The position numbers and the translations under genes are program-made. The notes beneath the pieces are model-generated. The model searched no databases. It was not told the origin of the DNA and saw only the letters and a program-made list of their open reading frames with translations. A DNA stretch of 64,000 nucleotides from Metopolophium dirhodum (Eukaryota > Arthropoda > Insecta > Hemiptera > Aphididae). The DNA lies in assembly GCF_019925205.1 (NCBI RefSeq), contig NC_083560.1, positions 16,449,145 through 16,513,144 of the forward strand, read 5' to 3'. Shown in pieces: positions 11,340 to 24,979 of the stretch (positions are counted from its first letter, which is position 1; the number at the start of each line of letters is the position of its first letter).

Positions 11340-14307
11340 ATGAAGCCACAAAGAAATATCGAAAAATTACCTTTGTCCGAAGGGACCGGTCCTAACATAG
11401 ACGTGGATGATGAGGTAATTTAAATGAATAATAAATAAATGGTATATAATTTCTATGTTATATAATACACAGCGCGATTCGCCTATAGCATGCTCACTGC
11501 CTTCATTCCGTAATAATGCAACTATTCAAAATCTAATAATATTGTAATCTATAAGACCATATTTTAAAATTCTTTAGAATTTTCGTAAACCTTAAGGAGG
11601 ATAATGCGGAGATACTTCCGTTCTTCAAACGATAACCTCCCTTTCCACTGTAAATTATTTAGCAGATATTTTTCCTGAAAATTAGGACGTTCCAAAGTCA
11701 AAATTCGAACGAGTCGTTTTATACTTTTTGTGTTATTCGACTTTGTGTGATAAGGAAAATAGGTCCATAATAATATTAGTGATGAGAATTTTCGTTCCTT
11801 TTGCGGATTCGTTCCAATCGGTACATTTACAATGAAGTAACGATGCCAAAAAACTAGTTACATCGATACAATATTTTTAGTAACACAATATTATGTACCT
11901 ACATATGTGATTAGTTGAAAACTAGAAAACTTCTCGTAACACACAGAACGATCGAGTATCGACTGATCAAGACGTGTACTCGTTTCTCCATTGGAACGAA
12001 TGCATTGCGCCTAGCATTTCAGCAGTATAGTGTACACAGACTTCACAAACTATTTGCACCAATCGCATTTCTGCAGGACGTACTAATTTTACCTACAATT
12101 TTCTACCGAATATAAAGTTATTAACAAATTTATTTCAGCAGAAATAATTACAAAAAATATAAATGTATAAAAACTATAAAAAAATGTATAAAAAATTCAC
12201 TTTACTTTACCCTCGAAAAATAATGATTATAATATAAATAAACTAAAACTTTCAAAATTAACTTAGGTCCTTGCCCAAGCCTTAAATAATTATATGGATA
12301 AAAATAAAATATTATATTATTTAAAGTGTTTGTACCGATTGAACATAGAACGAATAATGAAATTTACCCATTTTTCTACTGTTGGGGATCATGTTGTACA
12401 TTGATACTATATGTACCAATGGATCGTTTGAGGAACGATCAGATGTACTTGTTCCTACTCGTTACACCAGTGTACTTGTTACTTTGGAATGAATACTGAA
12501 GTAACGACCTAAAACTAATGATAATGGGTTTGGGAGGTATGGGGGCTATGGTAAATTGAAAATTTTAGTAATTAATATTTATAATTTTTAAATATAGTCA
12601 AAGTATTATTATACTAAATCCATGTATAAACATGGAATACATATACATCTGTATTCTGTTTCAATTTATAATGACTATTATCTTTAATACAAACATTTCA
12701 ATAATTGAGAAACTACTCGTTTGAATTTTGAATACCTACTCAATAGTTAATTTAGATACTTAAAAAATTTTAAAAACATTATCCACTAAATATTATTAAG
12801 AGTGAAGGGTTTTATTTGTAAAACAGAAGTTTGTACCGCCACAGGACACTCCATAAGAAGTAGTAGTACAAGTATGATTTTTCGTATGAATAAATGTATT
12901 ATTAAATGATAAAATGGAGTTGAGCATGCTTAGTGAATCATCTTGTATATCATTAAATGATTAAATTATTGTTCTTAGGAGGAAATCAATGTTAAACTGT
13001 CCAAAAGTCTACAAGCTGATTTTTATAATGGTACGTTACGTTGTAAAATATGAACATATTATAATTTAAGATTTGTATTATTTTGGTTATTTTAATATTT
13101 ACTAAAATTTTAATTAATCATTTAAATTTTTCAGTTGTCACACGAAAAAAATGTATACTTGATTTTCATTTTGTTTAATTATTTTATTTTGATATTGAGA
13201 TTTGAGGGTATGATATAAAAATGAGACCAAATTTTATTTTGCACTTTTAGTGTCTAGCATGATAGTTATATCAAAGCGTTTAGTATTCTAAATGTCTATG
13301 CAGTATGGAGTCTTACAATGCTCCTGTAAATAACTGCGAAAACATCACTCATCACTGGTATTAAGAAATCCTGTTATGTCCATCTATCAACACATATTTT
13401 CAACAGTTAATAATGCCATCATCAATTTTATAAAAATATATAATGATACATTTTATCTAAATTCTAAGAACTATATCCATATTACATAATATAGTACTAT
13501 AAAAGACCATATTTATCATACATTGTTTAGATGTGGTAACTGTCTCAAAAATGCCAATTTAAAAATATTGAATTTTAATGGGCAAAATACATTAGGAATT
13601 AACCAATTACTTTTTACAAAATTTGTTAATATTCATCATTTTAAATGAATACATTATGTTTAAAAACCAAAAGGTGGTTACTTTCTAAACATTTTTTTTC
13701 TAATATTAATGTACCTATTAAGTAAATTTATTAACTATTCTATTATTCATTTTTATTGAAATTTTAGTTTTTTTTATCTACTTTCTAAAATCAGGCCGGC
13801 ATGATTTTCTTCTACAATATATAATATTTATATTTTAGAATGAATTGAATCAAATTTCTATAAAAATCATATTCACTGACTAACAGTAGTTGATTTTAAT
13901 GTAATAGATAGGTTATGTTTCATAAGACAGTTACATTACTCATTAGGTTAGGTAATAATAGTACATACTTTTAAAAACTTTTAGAATTTTTCCTCTGTCT
14001 TAAGAGTAGGAGTGTGGGTTTTTCTTTTCCTTAAGTATTGATTGTATAAGATATGTATCCTTGTATTGGGTTATCATTTTGTATAGTTAATATATTACTT
14101 AAGAAAAAAACGACCGCAGAATCCTATTTATTCTAGAAAAATGTTATAATGTATAAATTATCTATTATATGAAAAAAAATCTAAAACTGAATGACTTAGT
14201 ACATTGTATTACCCTATACTCCAATACCAGTTCTATTGTATTGTTTATTAATGGACTGCTTCTCTTTTTCAGATTTTAATGATCTTAACGATGATGATGA
14301 ATTTTAA
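11340..14307 (+). CDS. COPS9: COP9 signalosome subunit 9 (CSNAP), three exons
   Basis: Coding exons 11340-11414, 12979-13030 and 14273-14307 have consensus borders (GAG|GTAATT; CTTAG|GAG; AATG|GTACGT; TTTTTCAG|AT) and join in one frame to a 53-residue acidic protein. It starts MKPQRNIEKLPLSEGTGPNI and ends with ADFYNDFNDLNDDDEF. These match both conserved ends of animal COPS9/CSNAP/MYEOV2 (about 57 residues in human): the MKP...EGxGPxxDxD start and the ADFxNDFxDLxDDD tail. The family subunit is the small ninth member of the COP9 signalosome, the cullin deneddylase, and contacts it through the acidic aromatic C-terminus. The start is set by the family MKP. An AATAAA near 14636 could be a polyadenylation signal. 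The gene looks intact. Confidence 0.9.
11415..12978 (+). other. COPS9 intron 1
   Basis: A 1.56-kb intron. From about 11780 to 12490 it contains repeated motifs such as GTTCC, TACTCGTTACACCAGTG and GGAACGA in both orientations, suggesting an old degenerate inverted-repeat transposon, but termini and target duplication are not clear enough to call. Phase 0 (after GAG). Confidence 0.4.
13031..14272 (+). other. COPS9 intron 2
   Basis: A 1.24-kb AT-rich intron in phase 1 (G|AT). Nothing recognisable inside. Confidence 0.5.
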
Positions 14308-15039
14308 CATACAAATGTTACTTCATAAAAAACCACAAATATTAGTTGATTCATAATACAAATAATGTCAATATGGGCGTGAAACAGTTTTTAAAAAAAT
14401 ATTGTTGTATTATGTCAAGTATCTATTTGTTATATATTTTTATATTTAAAATATAAGGATATTTATAGCTATATATTATGTTTAATTTTTTATCACAATT
14501 TTCTTTATATTATAAACTATAATATAAGTGTTCCTAAGTACAATATTATTGTTACATTTTTATATCCATTTTTAAAAAATTTACAAATAATTTACAATTT
14601 TTAAATTTCAATATCTCACTTTCAAATTAAATTATAATAAAAACCTATGAGATTCACTAGATAATATTCTTACTTATAAATTTAAAAATATGACCTAGGT
14701 ATTTGAATTATTGATCATTCATTCTAAAATTAAACATAACAGTTAAATAGATTATTCAGAATGTACAATTGACAAGTGACATTACATATAGGTGTAGCGG
14801 CCTCTTAAGTCCCGATACTTAATCAAAAATAAAAATAATAAACATAATAATATAATATGTATGGACAAAAAAGAACTTAAATGTTTATTTCCGTGTTTCT
14901 TTAACAATACTGAAACAATTTATTGAATAAATAACAATTTTACCGTATAAAATCTGGATAAAGTTGTTGAAAATTATGTTCTAGAATACTACCAATGTTA
15001 TATTGATCATCCCAAGGTTTAATGTTTCATGTTAGCTAA
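14308..15039. other. COPS9 3' UTR and intergenic DNA
   Basis: AT-rich, with a likely polyadenylation signal near 14636. No other gene seen. Confidence 0.4.
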
Positions 15040-15965
15040 TTGTCATCAAACTATTTTCAGTATCTTGAAAAGTTAAACTAATTAACTTAAGTAATAAATC
15101 ATAAGTTTCTACTGTTATTCGTTTTTGAATTACAACAAAATAAGAAAATGGCTACTTGAGAAATCGAGTAAATATCCAATGTTGCAGAAATATGAACTTT
15201 AAACGCTCATATTATAATTTGAAAATTGTATCGTGTATAGTAAATGATAATATAAACAACCAATCAACATTTCATGTATATACAGTCATTTGTTTTAGAG
15301 TTACACCAAAAACCAAAATCGGATTTTGTCGAAAACTGATTATGCGTCAAAATTCCCATTTTTCCTTAATTTTTTTTCTGATTTTCTCGGCGCTTTTAAA
15401 AATTACTGGGCCTCCCCAATGCAACAACTAGATTAACTTTCCCATCGGACAAGATACTGAAGTCGAAAATCGAAGCATTATTTCGACTACTTATCGTGTA
15501 CACAGACACAAATAAAAATTAAAATAAAACATACATCATTGTAAAATCAATACATTCATCGCTCCACTCAGATTCTAAAATTTCAAATGTCTGTAAACAA
15601 CTAAAACGGGTCAAAATATTTTTAAAATGTTATCAAGTATAGAAAATCATAAAATATATACATTATTGGATTTTGGAGTATATTTCAAGTATCTAAGAAC
15701 CTAAGGTTATTCTTTTTTAGATTACGAAGAAATAAGAAAGTCGTTCCATAAAAAAACTAGTGAATATCCAATTCATAAACATTAAAAATATAAATAATAT
15801 AAATATAAATTTAATTTGACTTTCTGGTAGAATCTTTCTTTTTGTTAAAAATAGACAATCTTATGAGGAATCTTGTATTCACTTTTAAAACCTTAGATAT
15901 AAAAACCGGGTTAGTGGCTGTCGCTCTACTGTACAGTAGCTTACAAGTGGGTCAATGTATAATTT
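15040..15965 (+). repeat. Dispersed repeat family A, rearranged diverged copy
   Basis: Successive blocks match other copies: GAGAAATCGAGTAAATATCC, AATATGAACTTTAAACGCTC, ACCAAAAACCAAAATCGG, ACTAGATTAACTTTCCCATC, and the terminal CATCGCTCCACTCAGATTCT (about 15558-15577). A further diverged block follows, ending with the family start motif GCTCTACTGTACAGTAG near 15922. The order suggests two copies or a rearranged tandem. Non-coding. Confidence 0.6.
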
Positions 15966-16249
15966 TATGTGTGTTTTACATTTACCTAATTCAATGATTT
16001 TTATTTAAAATATTACATGAAGCATATTATAAGTACCAGCTGTTACACTATTTTATTGCATTTTTTGCTATTAATTCCTATTTCTCCTTTTTATCATTGC
16101 TAAGTTATAATAATATTATACTTTATTATACACAATAATTATTAAAGGTACCATTTAAAATAACTAATAAGCACTGACATTTTCTATAGCAATGAAAACG
16201 TCATTATTGTCAAATGCCATTTCTGTGAATTTGTGTATAATATCTAGTC

Positions 16250-16826
16250 CCTGAATCGCAGACACTTCAAAGTAGTTCAAACTATCCTCAATTAACTATA
16301 ATTAGTTTAACTTACCTGCTGAGTTCGCTTTGAGATACAGACATACAACGCCTAATATCAAAAAAAAAACCTGGTTTAATAACTTAAATTTACAAAGGTC
16401 TCATATAGTCCATTATAATCGTTTACGGATAGGACATTCATTATTACCTAGTCACTCATTTAAACTTGGACTAAACGACTTTCCACTTTGTACACTTTGC
16501 TCACTTCATCCTAATGAGTATATATGTGACCTTCCTCATATTTTATTTAACTGCCCTGCTCTCCAACTTAAAAGACTAATTCTTTTCAACACTCTTATGT
16601 CTCTTAATATTCCCATCAATCTTTTTTCCATCTTAAACTCTAATTCTGAAACAGCTATCAAAACAATAATTTGCCTTTATACAGGAGACTGGCTTTATTA
16701 TATAGTATATATAAGTACTTAATTTTTTGTTAATCTCAATTTTATATTGTTTTATTCTTACTATGTAATTGTTAAGCTATCATAGTCTATACTAGCGGCT
16801 TTTAAAAAAAAATAAAAAAAAAAAAA
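16250..16826 (+). pseudogene. 5'-truncated LINE tail with poly(A)
   Basis: An open frame to 16722 reads TWFNNLNLQRSHIVHYNRLR, then GHSLLPSHSFKLGL, CTLCS, and CDLPHILFNCPAL. This is the C-terminal region after RNase H of Jockey/I-type non-LTR retrotransposons, including the Cys/His cluster (C-x2-C ... H-x4-C). The sequence ends in an A-rich tail at about 16798-16826, the usual 3' end of such an insertion. About nine tenths of the element is missing at the 5' side, so it is a dead-on-arrival insertion. Intact reading frame suggests youth. No target duplication was established. Confidence 0.75.
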
Positions 16827-19800
16827 ACTATAACTAGTCACCCACTATCATTTTTTTTATAGACAATGATATATATTTTCAAAATATTAAATTATTTAAA
16901 ACTCGGATGTAGCCATGTAGGTACTATTAACTATAGTTATAAATTGAACCTGTTCACACGCCAACACGCCATTGTAAATAGGTACGGTCTCGGTACTTCG
17001 GTTATAATATACGTAATATATTATGCATTTTAATTGGCAACAATTAATTCAACCCGCCGGATTAATTGCTTATTAGATAAATTTAATAAATATAATGTAA
17101 ATTGTAGGTCCGCCCGTCTAAGAATCGAGTGCATGTGCATGCGCACTACTAGGTCTATTATGTTCATTATTTTAAAAAAAATTTGTTTGGAATTGGGCGT
17201 GCAGTAGCAAAATATCTTAATTTTAGGCCCTGCCTACAATGATTTGTCATTGATTTCAAATCAAACTCATTAATTACTGCAGCGACCTACTCGATGACGA
17301 TAGATACAGGAACGCTATCAAACTACGGTAACAATAATACCGTAGGTATAGCAGAATCAAGTTCATCGCCAGTATTTTTTTCTATGATTTCTATAACAAA
17401 TAATAAAAAAAAAATACCGCGTAATTATTTAGAATATTGTTTTCTTCGTATAAAACCGTTTTAATTCAGTTTTCCAAATGCAAATATCTCAGAACATTCC
17501 GCGTTAACAAATCCCCTCGTTTCCCTCCTTACAGCCGTACGCACAAACAACATAATATCCCATGGTCCGAATCATCTCTATACAGTTAAAAAAAAATTGC
17601 GAAAAAAAAATCCATCGAAATGTTCTGAAAATTATCACTTGCCCCCCCCCCCCTAACCATGTACATGTCTATGGAGCCACCCCTGAGGCATTTACTACAA
17701 TAGGTTTAAAAAATTGATGTGATTGTGTGTGTATAATATAATAATATAGGTACCTACTCTAAAAGTTTCATATACCAATGAATAATATTTTTAAATTACA
17801 TCAAAATAACTAAAACCGCTATTCTTTGTTTTAAAAATTCGTTTGGGGCCCTAATTATAAAATGTAAATACCAAATTCGCATTTTACACTTGTACCTATA
17901 CTAATACAAATAATAGTAGGTACCTATCTTTTATACTCATTCTACAGTGATCAGTGGCTAATATTGCGATATGAAATGGCAATGTTGTTCGCTATTGATG
18001 ATACTGAAGAACATGAACAAAATAATTCACTTCATATACAAACTCAAAATTAATAAATTAAATCGGATCCCTTCACATTACCTGACCATGACTAAATAAA
18101 CAGGCATCGATATAACTTTCCCAACACTTGGAATAAACTCTAAAATATTGTACGCTTTGACTATAGTAATCTACACTATCCATTTTATATATTATTCTTT
18201 CCGTGTCTGGGGAACATGCGCGACGATAACTAAAATGAAATTTTAGCTGACACGCCCAGGGCGGCAGGGCCCATATAAAGTAGAGGCTATAATAAGCCTG
18301 TATAAAGTCTAACTTACTGCTAAAGGTGTACCTACTTATTTTGTGGGGAGTGCCTGTAGATGGAATCTAAATTCTTGATCCATCGACTGTCTTAGATTCT
18401 ATCTAAAGCCGTGACCAAAATTGATTTAATCAATTCTACCTCCGTGGCTTAATACATGACAAAATATTATTATTTTGTCATGCCCAGTGACGGTCTGTGC
18501 CACTCTGCTGCTGTTCTTTGGCCGCGGACTTCGGTTATATTAAAAAAAAATGTATAACTATTAAAATCAATTTAATTATGCCTAAAGGTTTATTATATAC
18601 TAGTTGAACTTACTATTATGTATTACTTTTATGTCAATAATACGAATCAGTACAAATTTACTAAGCGTTCGGCAGTTAGCAGTATTATCACAAAAACACA
18701 GTGGAACTGTTCAAAAATGAACACAGAATACAATATAGCATATCAAAAAAATAAAAATAAATACTGCAATGACGGCCCACAGTGGTCTGAAAGTGAACAT
18801 TAGGCGGTCTTAATTGACTATTTTAAAATTTGGAAAACTCAATTTTTTTTGTACACATTTTTATCCTTGTATCCTACTGAATTGAAACATAGGTCTCGTC
18901 TATAAAAATATTTTTAACCAAAGTTATAACCTTTGAAATGGCGATACATTTTTATTATATTCGTAACTTTTCTGAATTTGTATAAAATATATTTATTTTA
19001 TTTTTCTGGTCCAACAATATTTTTTTTACCTTTTATATTTGATTTTTTAATTTGTGCAATAGGTTTTGTAAACCAATACTTATTACCAATATTTAAATAT
19101 ATTTATATATATTTTTTTGTTTTGAAGATCAAATAGGTACCTAATTGAATATTTATTATAATTTGCTATATTATTTCCATTTAAAAGACTGTGAATATAA
19201 ATTAATCAACATTACACTATTCCCAATACAAAAATATTGTAAAGGAAGTTCTCTGCAAGTACCAACAAATATAAACATTGTCTGTGGTCACTTGCGTTTT
19301 CAAAGTATAAAAATAATCTTACTATTATAAATTGGAATACAGCCGTAAAACTAAATTATACTAAATTTCAGGTTTCAATTAAGTAGGTAACTGTATGGCG
19401 AGAATATATAATTATTTTATAATAATTAGTATGAATCATAAATCATAATACTCTACCTATATTATATACATTCAATTTTCATAATTGTTTTTTGAAAAAT
19501 AAATTACATTTTAAATATAATATAGGTACTAAATTGTGTGTATTTTAAATAATTACAGTACCGTTAAATAGGTATTAATTTCTGTAAAAAAAATTATTTA
19601 TATTGATATCTTTATTACTAGGTACTATATCAGCATATCTTGTGGTACAAGTAAGGCTGTGACGTCAATGGACGTACAAAAATATTGTAAAGGAAGTTCT
19701 CGAGTACCAAAAAACATAAACATTGTTTTCTGCAATGTATAAAAATATTATTGTCCAAACATTACCCTATTATTAATATAGATTATTAGAAGTATTTTCT

Positions 19801-20426
19801 ATAGTTACTGCAATACTTTTTATTCAAGTTTACATTATTGGTATTATTATTATAATATTTGTGTTCAGAATATTTATATGAAAACATTTTTTTTTTAATC
19901 TGAATGTGAACACTTTTGGTTCTAACCATGATGACAGAGCTATACGTCATGCCTGAGAGAATAATACATTGTCTGATTTGTGTTTGTATTTACTTCATTC
20001 ACTTAATTTACATATTATGTCTACTTATTCTAATTTATATGCCACCATGGAATATGTACTAACCTCATCGATGTCTCAGGTTAATTGTGGACGAGTAATA
20101 TTAGCAAATTAAAAATTATCAAAAATCTTCTACGCGCTTCATTATCTAATGACATTTAGATGTGTTTTTATTAATGTCCGTAGAAAAATATATATTGAAT
20201 GATTTGAAGCTTGAAGATATTTTGGACATTACATAAACTCATTATTATCATACTTAATCTTAATTATTATCGTGAACATAATTAAATAAATATAATATAA
20301 TATAAATTATTGATAGTATTTAAGTAAGAAAGTATCATAAGTATAAGGAATAGTAATCAAATTCATATATAATGTATTAATATTGTATAAGAAAATTAAT
20401 TAGGTACATTATTTAAATAAATATTA
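16827..20426. other. Intergenic, AT-rich, minor repeats
   Basis: No gene is supported. A direct repeat of about 85 bp with the core AAAATATTGTAAAGGAAGTT occurs at about 19229-19325 and 19677-19757. A C homopolymer lies at about 17641-17653. Open frames here are short and show no family resemblance. Confidence 0.45.
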
Positions 20427-20550
20427 AGTGAGCTGAAGCATAGCATGTTTTAAGGAGTAATGTTTAGGCATTTAATATTACATGTACATTTTGCTGTGTC
20501 AGTAAAAGAGAAGTAAATGAACAGAATTTATTCATTTACGGGTCCAATGC
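20427..20550 (+). repeat. Repeat B, copy 1 of 3
   Basis: Core GCATGTTTTAAGGAGTAATG then TAGGCATTTAATATTACATG and GAGAAGTAAA. Copies 2 and 3 lie at about 23216-23320 and 23774-23897, same orientation. Non-coding, about 110 bp each. Confidence 0.65.
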
Positions 20551-21239
20551 TTTTGACTTTCCAGTAAACTTTTTTGTTTGTTGAATGTAAGAAAACTTAA
20601 AGGGAATCTTATATAAAATTTTCCAAGCTTAGATATAAATAGAAAATTTTTTATGAATTTTATTCGAAATAATTTGCCAATTTTCATGATCTTGATGAAT
20701 TTTGTCAACATTTTAACTTCAAACGCTCATGAAAAAATACTGTGGACTTATGCTCAATATATTTTTTAATTTCCACTACATCAACTTATGAGGAACGTTG
20801 TAAACATACATTTTTGATTGCCAATAAAACTAGACAATTTATTAAGCCTATACCTAAATAGCTCAAAAAAAGAGTTGCAACAATTTTGAAAATGTTATGG
20901 TGAATAGAAATTGCTAATAAAATAAATAATTTTGTTTTGGATGCTTATTAAAAGGTAGGACATTACATTATGAGCCTGAACAATCAACTGCCTTTTAAAT
21001 GCATAGGTACACAAGTGTGATTCTTTTATCATGAAACACTCATTATTTCAAAAAGTAATAATGTTTTTGAAAATATATATTTACATAATTTCAAGTTGTT
21101 AAAAAAACCACGATTATATTAAAAAATGATATTTTTAAATATTTTTTTTTCCTTATAATTTTTTAAGTTCTTACTTGTTTTTTACGACAACATAGTGTTT
21201 TAATTTAATATTCCAAAGCAGAATATTTTTCAAAGTATT

Positions 21240-21717
21240 TTGAATCGTAAAAAGGTGGATAAGTGGATGTCGCTCTGCTGTACAGTAGGTAACAAGTGGG
21301 TCACTGTAATGGATGGGTTAAATTTGAATTCAATGATATAATATCATTGTATAAGAAAAATGATTCTGAGCGAAAACGGTCAGTCAGCCTATGATATTAC
21401 CAAGTATATATTTTGATGATATTATTGTGAATAAAGTAATTTATATATAACCTATTTACGTGGAGCCTTGTTCTAAATTTTCAATCCTTAGCCATAAAAG
21501 TTAAGCATTTTATACATTTTTAACTACAAAATAATTAATAAATTATAAATTTGATAAATGTTGTCAAAATTTGAACTTTAAATGCTTATAAAAAAAAATT
21601 GTGCCAATGTATTTTTAATATTTTTCAACTGCTATTAGAACGATATATCAGGAGCCTTATATTAAATTTTCACGTTTTTTTACCCAACAAATAAAATTTT
21701 ATTGATATTTATAGAAA
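21240..21717 (+). repeat. Dispersed repeat family A, 5' copy of a tandem pair
   Basis: Starts with AAGGTGGATAAGTGGATGTC, then GCTCTGCTGTACAGTAGGTA and TTCAATGATATAATATCATT, GATTCTGAGCGAAAACGGTC, and the internal module (ACCTATTTACGTGGAGCC ... TTTTTATATTTTTCAAC type). It breaks off where a second copy begins with the same start. Non-coding. Confidence 0.8.
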
Positions 21718-22990
21718 AAAAAGGTGGATAAGTGGATGTCGCTCTGCTGTACAGTAGGCTACGAGTGGGTTACTGTAATGGATGGTGTTAAATTTGAATT
21801 CAATGATATAATATCATTGTATAAGAAAAACGATTCTGAGCGAAAACGGTCAGTGAGCCTATGATATTACCAAGTATATTTGATGATATTATTGTGAATA
21901 AAGTAATTTATATGTAACCTATTTACGTGGAGCCTTGTTTTAAATTTTCAATCCTTAGCCATAAAAGTTAAAAATTTATATTAAATTTTCACGCTTTTTT
22001 ACCCAGAAAATAAAATTTTATTAATATTTATAGAAAAAAAACCTAAAAAAATTGAAAACTGACAATGTCCGTAAACAGCTCAAAAAGAGTCAAAATATTT
22101 TATATATTTTATGGTGTATAGAAAATGCTAATATAAACATTCAGTGAAATTTTCAAGTATCTACAGTCATTCGTTTTTTCATTACAATAAAATAAGAAAA
22201 TTGTTACATGAGAAATCGAGTAAATATCAAATGTTGTAAAAATATAAGTTTCAGACGCTCATAAAAATTTAATTTCTTTAAATTCTTCTAGACATTTTTT
22301 TTTGATAAAGATAGACAAACTTATGACTAATCTTATATTACATTTTCAAATCTTAGATTTAAAAAGAAAAATTTTAATGAATTCTCAACTCAAAATAGTT
22401 TGCTAATTTTCGTGATTTTTCTGTATTTTGTCAAAATTTGAACTTTAAATGCTTATAAATAAAAACTGTGACTAAGGATTTTTAATTTTTTTCATCTGCC
22501 TTTGAAACAATAACCTAGGAGCCTTCTATTAAATTAATTTTACTAAGCTTTTTTACTCAACAGATAAAATTTTATTGATATTTATAGAAAAAAAAACTAA
22601 AAAAATTGAAAACTTACAATGGCCGTAAACAGCTCAAAAAGAGTCAAAATATTTTGTAAATTTTATGGTGTATAGAAAATGCTACCAAAAACCAAAATCG
22701 ATTTTCTCAAAAACAGATTTTGCGTAAAAATTCCCGTTTTTCCTTAATTTTTCTTTTGTTTTTCACGTCGCTTGTGAAAACTACTGGGAAATTTTTACTT
22801 TTGACACCCCCCCCCCCCCCCCTTTAAAGTACCAACTAGATTCACTTTCCTATCAGAAAAGTTACTGTTGAAGAAAATCCAAGCACTTTTACTGTCCTAA
22901 AAGGTGATGACAGACACAAAAATAAAAAATAAAAAAAAACACACATCGTTGTAAAATCAATACATTCATCGCTTCGCTCAGAATCTAAAA
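21718..22990 (+). repeat. Dispersed repeat family A, most complete copy
   Basis: Runs from AAAAAAGGTGGATAAGTGG to CATCGCTTCGCTCAGAATCT followed by AAAA. Inside, one module recurs with variation: GGAGCCTT, TATTAAATTTTCACG, ATAAAATTTTATTAATATTT, GTAAACAGCTCAAAAAGAGT, TATGGTGTATAGAAAATGCT, TTGAACTTTAAATGCTTATA. A C homopolymer lies at about 22807-22822. Near the left, GATTCTGAGCG appears, and the right end has its inverse (CGCTCAGAATC), a possible inverted terminal motif. No open reading frame is plausible, so it is a non-autonomous element of unknown class. Confidence 0.8.
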
Positions 22991-23215
22991 TCGAATTTAG
23001 GGCGAGTAATTTATGAGTTATAACTACTTATAAGTAATTTAAGTTTGGATTAATGGAACGGGGTTGCCCCGCAAAATGTTTGTCTACCACTCCGCTTGAC
23101 TAAACTTTAAATACTTACAACTCATAAGCTAGGTAGTCGTCCTAAATTCGATTTTTATGTATAATTTTCATACACTATAGAATATTTTGTAATTTATTTT
23201 ATGATTATATTTTGA

Positions 23216-23320
23216 GGGGGCTGAAGCTTACCATGTTTTAAGGACAAGTTTTTAGGCGTTTTATATTGCATGTACGTTTCGGCTGTGTCAATGTGTGAGA
23301 AGTAAAATATTAACATTAGT
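23216..23320 (+). repeat. Repeat B, copy 2 of 3
   Basis: Diverged copy: GGGGGCTGAAGCTTACCATG, TTTTAAGGACAAG, GCATGTACGTTTCGGCTGTG, GAGAAGTAAA. Confidence 0.6.
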
Positions 23321-23773
23321 GTGTGTAATCCGTTATCGCACTTTTCGCGACGAAATTTGGACTTCCGGATTTACGATGTATTTTGTGTTGTCCAAACATT
23401 CATCGTATTTTTTCATTTCCGTAGTCATTAGCTCCAATTGATTTATGATCGTTCGGAATGCAGGTAATATTTGATATTTTTATATTATGGCTACCAAGAT
23501 ACTTAGTTATGTTCTATCACCCATACGCGCATGCACAAGTCAATGTAATTTTGCTCTGGCTGCAGACATCTTATGTAAACAGTACCAAAAGAGGAATACA
23601 AATTCATCTTGTTTAGATCAACTTACATTCGTTTTGAAAAGGTGAGCGTATTCGATAGTCTATTTTCTAGATTTGCTCAGAACCCAGAAAAGAGGAATAC
23701 AAACTAATTAATTTACTTTTCAAAATTGAAATCGAACTACTGGAAATGTGTTTAATTTTCTTTCGCATTTGTC

Positions 23774-23897
23774 CCTTGAGGGGGCTAAAGCATACCATGT
23801 TTTAAGGAGTAGTGTTTAGGCATTTAATATTACATGTACATTTTTCTGTGTCAATGAGTGAGAAGTAAACTAACATAATTTATTAATTTACAGGTCC
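23774..23897 (+). repeat. Repeat B, copy 3 of 3
   Basis: Close to copy 1: GGGGGCTAAAGCATACCATG, TTTTAAGGAGTAGTG, TAGGCATTTAATATTACATG, then GAGAAGTAAAC and AATTTATTAATTTACAGGTCC, which copy 1 also shows. Confidence 0.65.
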
Positions 23898-23935
23898 AAA
23901 AACTCTTCATACAATAACAAGTACGTACAGTAAAC

Positions 23936-24185
23936 CAGTGGCGTGACGGAGGACTTTATTTGAGGCACGTACCTCAGGCTTAAGGGTGGTGGGTACCCTA
24001 GAGACTAGGAGCATTTAAAATAAAGTAAATAATTTATGGAGTACACACTAAGGCAGTAAGACTGAGCCAATCATTCTCAGTTACCATTTATGCAAACAAG
24101 TAATTATTTATATATAAGTATTTATAATTAATAAGATAAATTATTGTGCATCCATCATAAGTTAATGAAGTTCCCCACGCCACTG
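23936..24185. mobile_element. hAT-type MITE, CAGTGGCGTG termini
   Basis: CAGTGGCGTG (23936) and CACGCCACTG (ending 24185) bound a 250-bp non-coding element. Flanks are CAGTAAAC on the left and CAGTAAAT on the right: a probable 8-bp target duplication with one mismatch, as hAT elements make. It sits beside repeat B copy 3. Confidence 0.75.
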
Positions 24186-24970
24186 CAGTAAATACAGTTA
24201 TATACACATTGGTATTCATTGCGACTATTGATTAGCGAATTCATTAATGGTATCTTTTGCAAAGTTTATGTTGCTTAAAAGTTTCGATTCAATCTACATC
24301 AAAGTCATTGAATTTAGTTCATCTTCTACTGAGCTGGATTTTAAATAATTTTTATAATATTATATTTCATACCATACAATTTTACTCTCTGATAAAATAC
24401 TACAATTTGTGCACGAATGGCTATATATTAAATACCTAAGTATTAGAAATTTTCCGTCCCTAAAAAACTGCCACTGTAAGGACGTGCTATAGTGTCAACT
24501 GGGAAAAAAGTGCCAGCCATGATTTGTGAATATTTTAAATTATATGTAACAAAAAACTATATTTACATATTTTTTTTAGATTTTATGGTTACAATATGAA
24601 CAACTACTTAAGACAAACCTTGTTATACATTTAAATTCTTAGCTATAAAAATGTTCAATTAGATACAACACAAAAAATAAAAGAAATCATTGAAAAACCA
24701 ATAAGTCTATCACTCCTCAGTCCCCTAACAGAATCTGAAATATATTAAATAAATGCTAAATTATATAAGTTTTTGCTGATATATTGTCATATAATTAACT
24801 TTACAACTTTTTTATTTAATTAATAATTAAAATAAATAATCAATTTAAATTATAAAAAAACATTCACATTCACAAAAATACAAAGAATAAATCACATTTC
24901 ATCATGAATTATACAAAAATAAGTTGTTATTACTACCACAACAGTGAAATCATTCTGTATGCTAATTAGT
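24186..24970. other. Intergenic, AT-rich
   Basis: No gene or clear repeat seen in this stretch between the MITE and the kelch-like relic. Confidence 0.4.
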
Positions 24971-24979
24971 ACTAATGTG

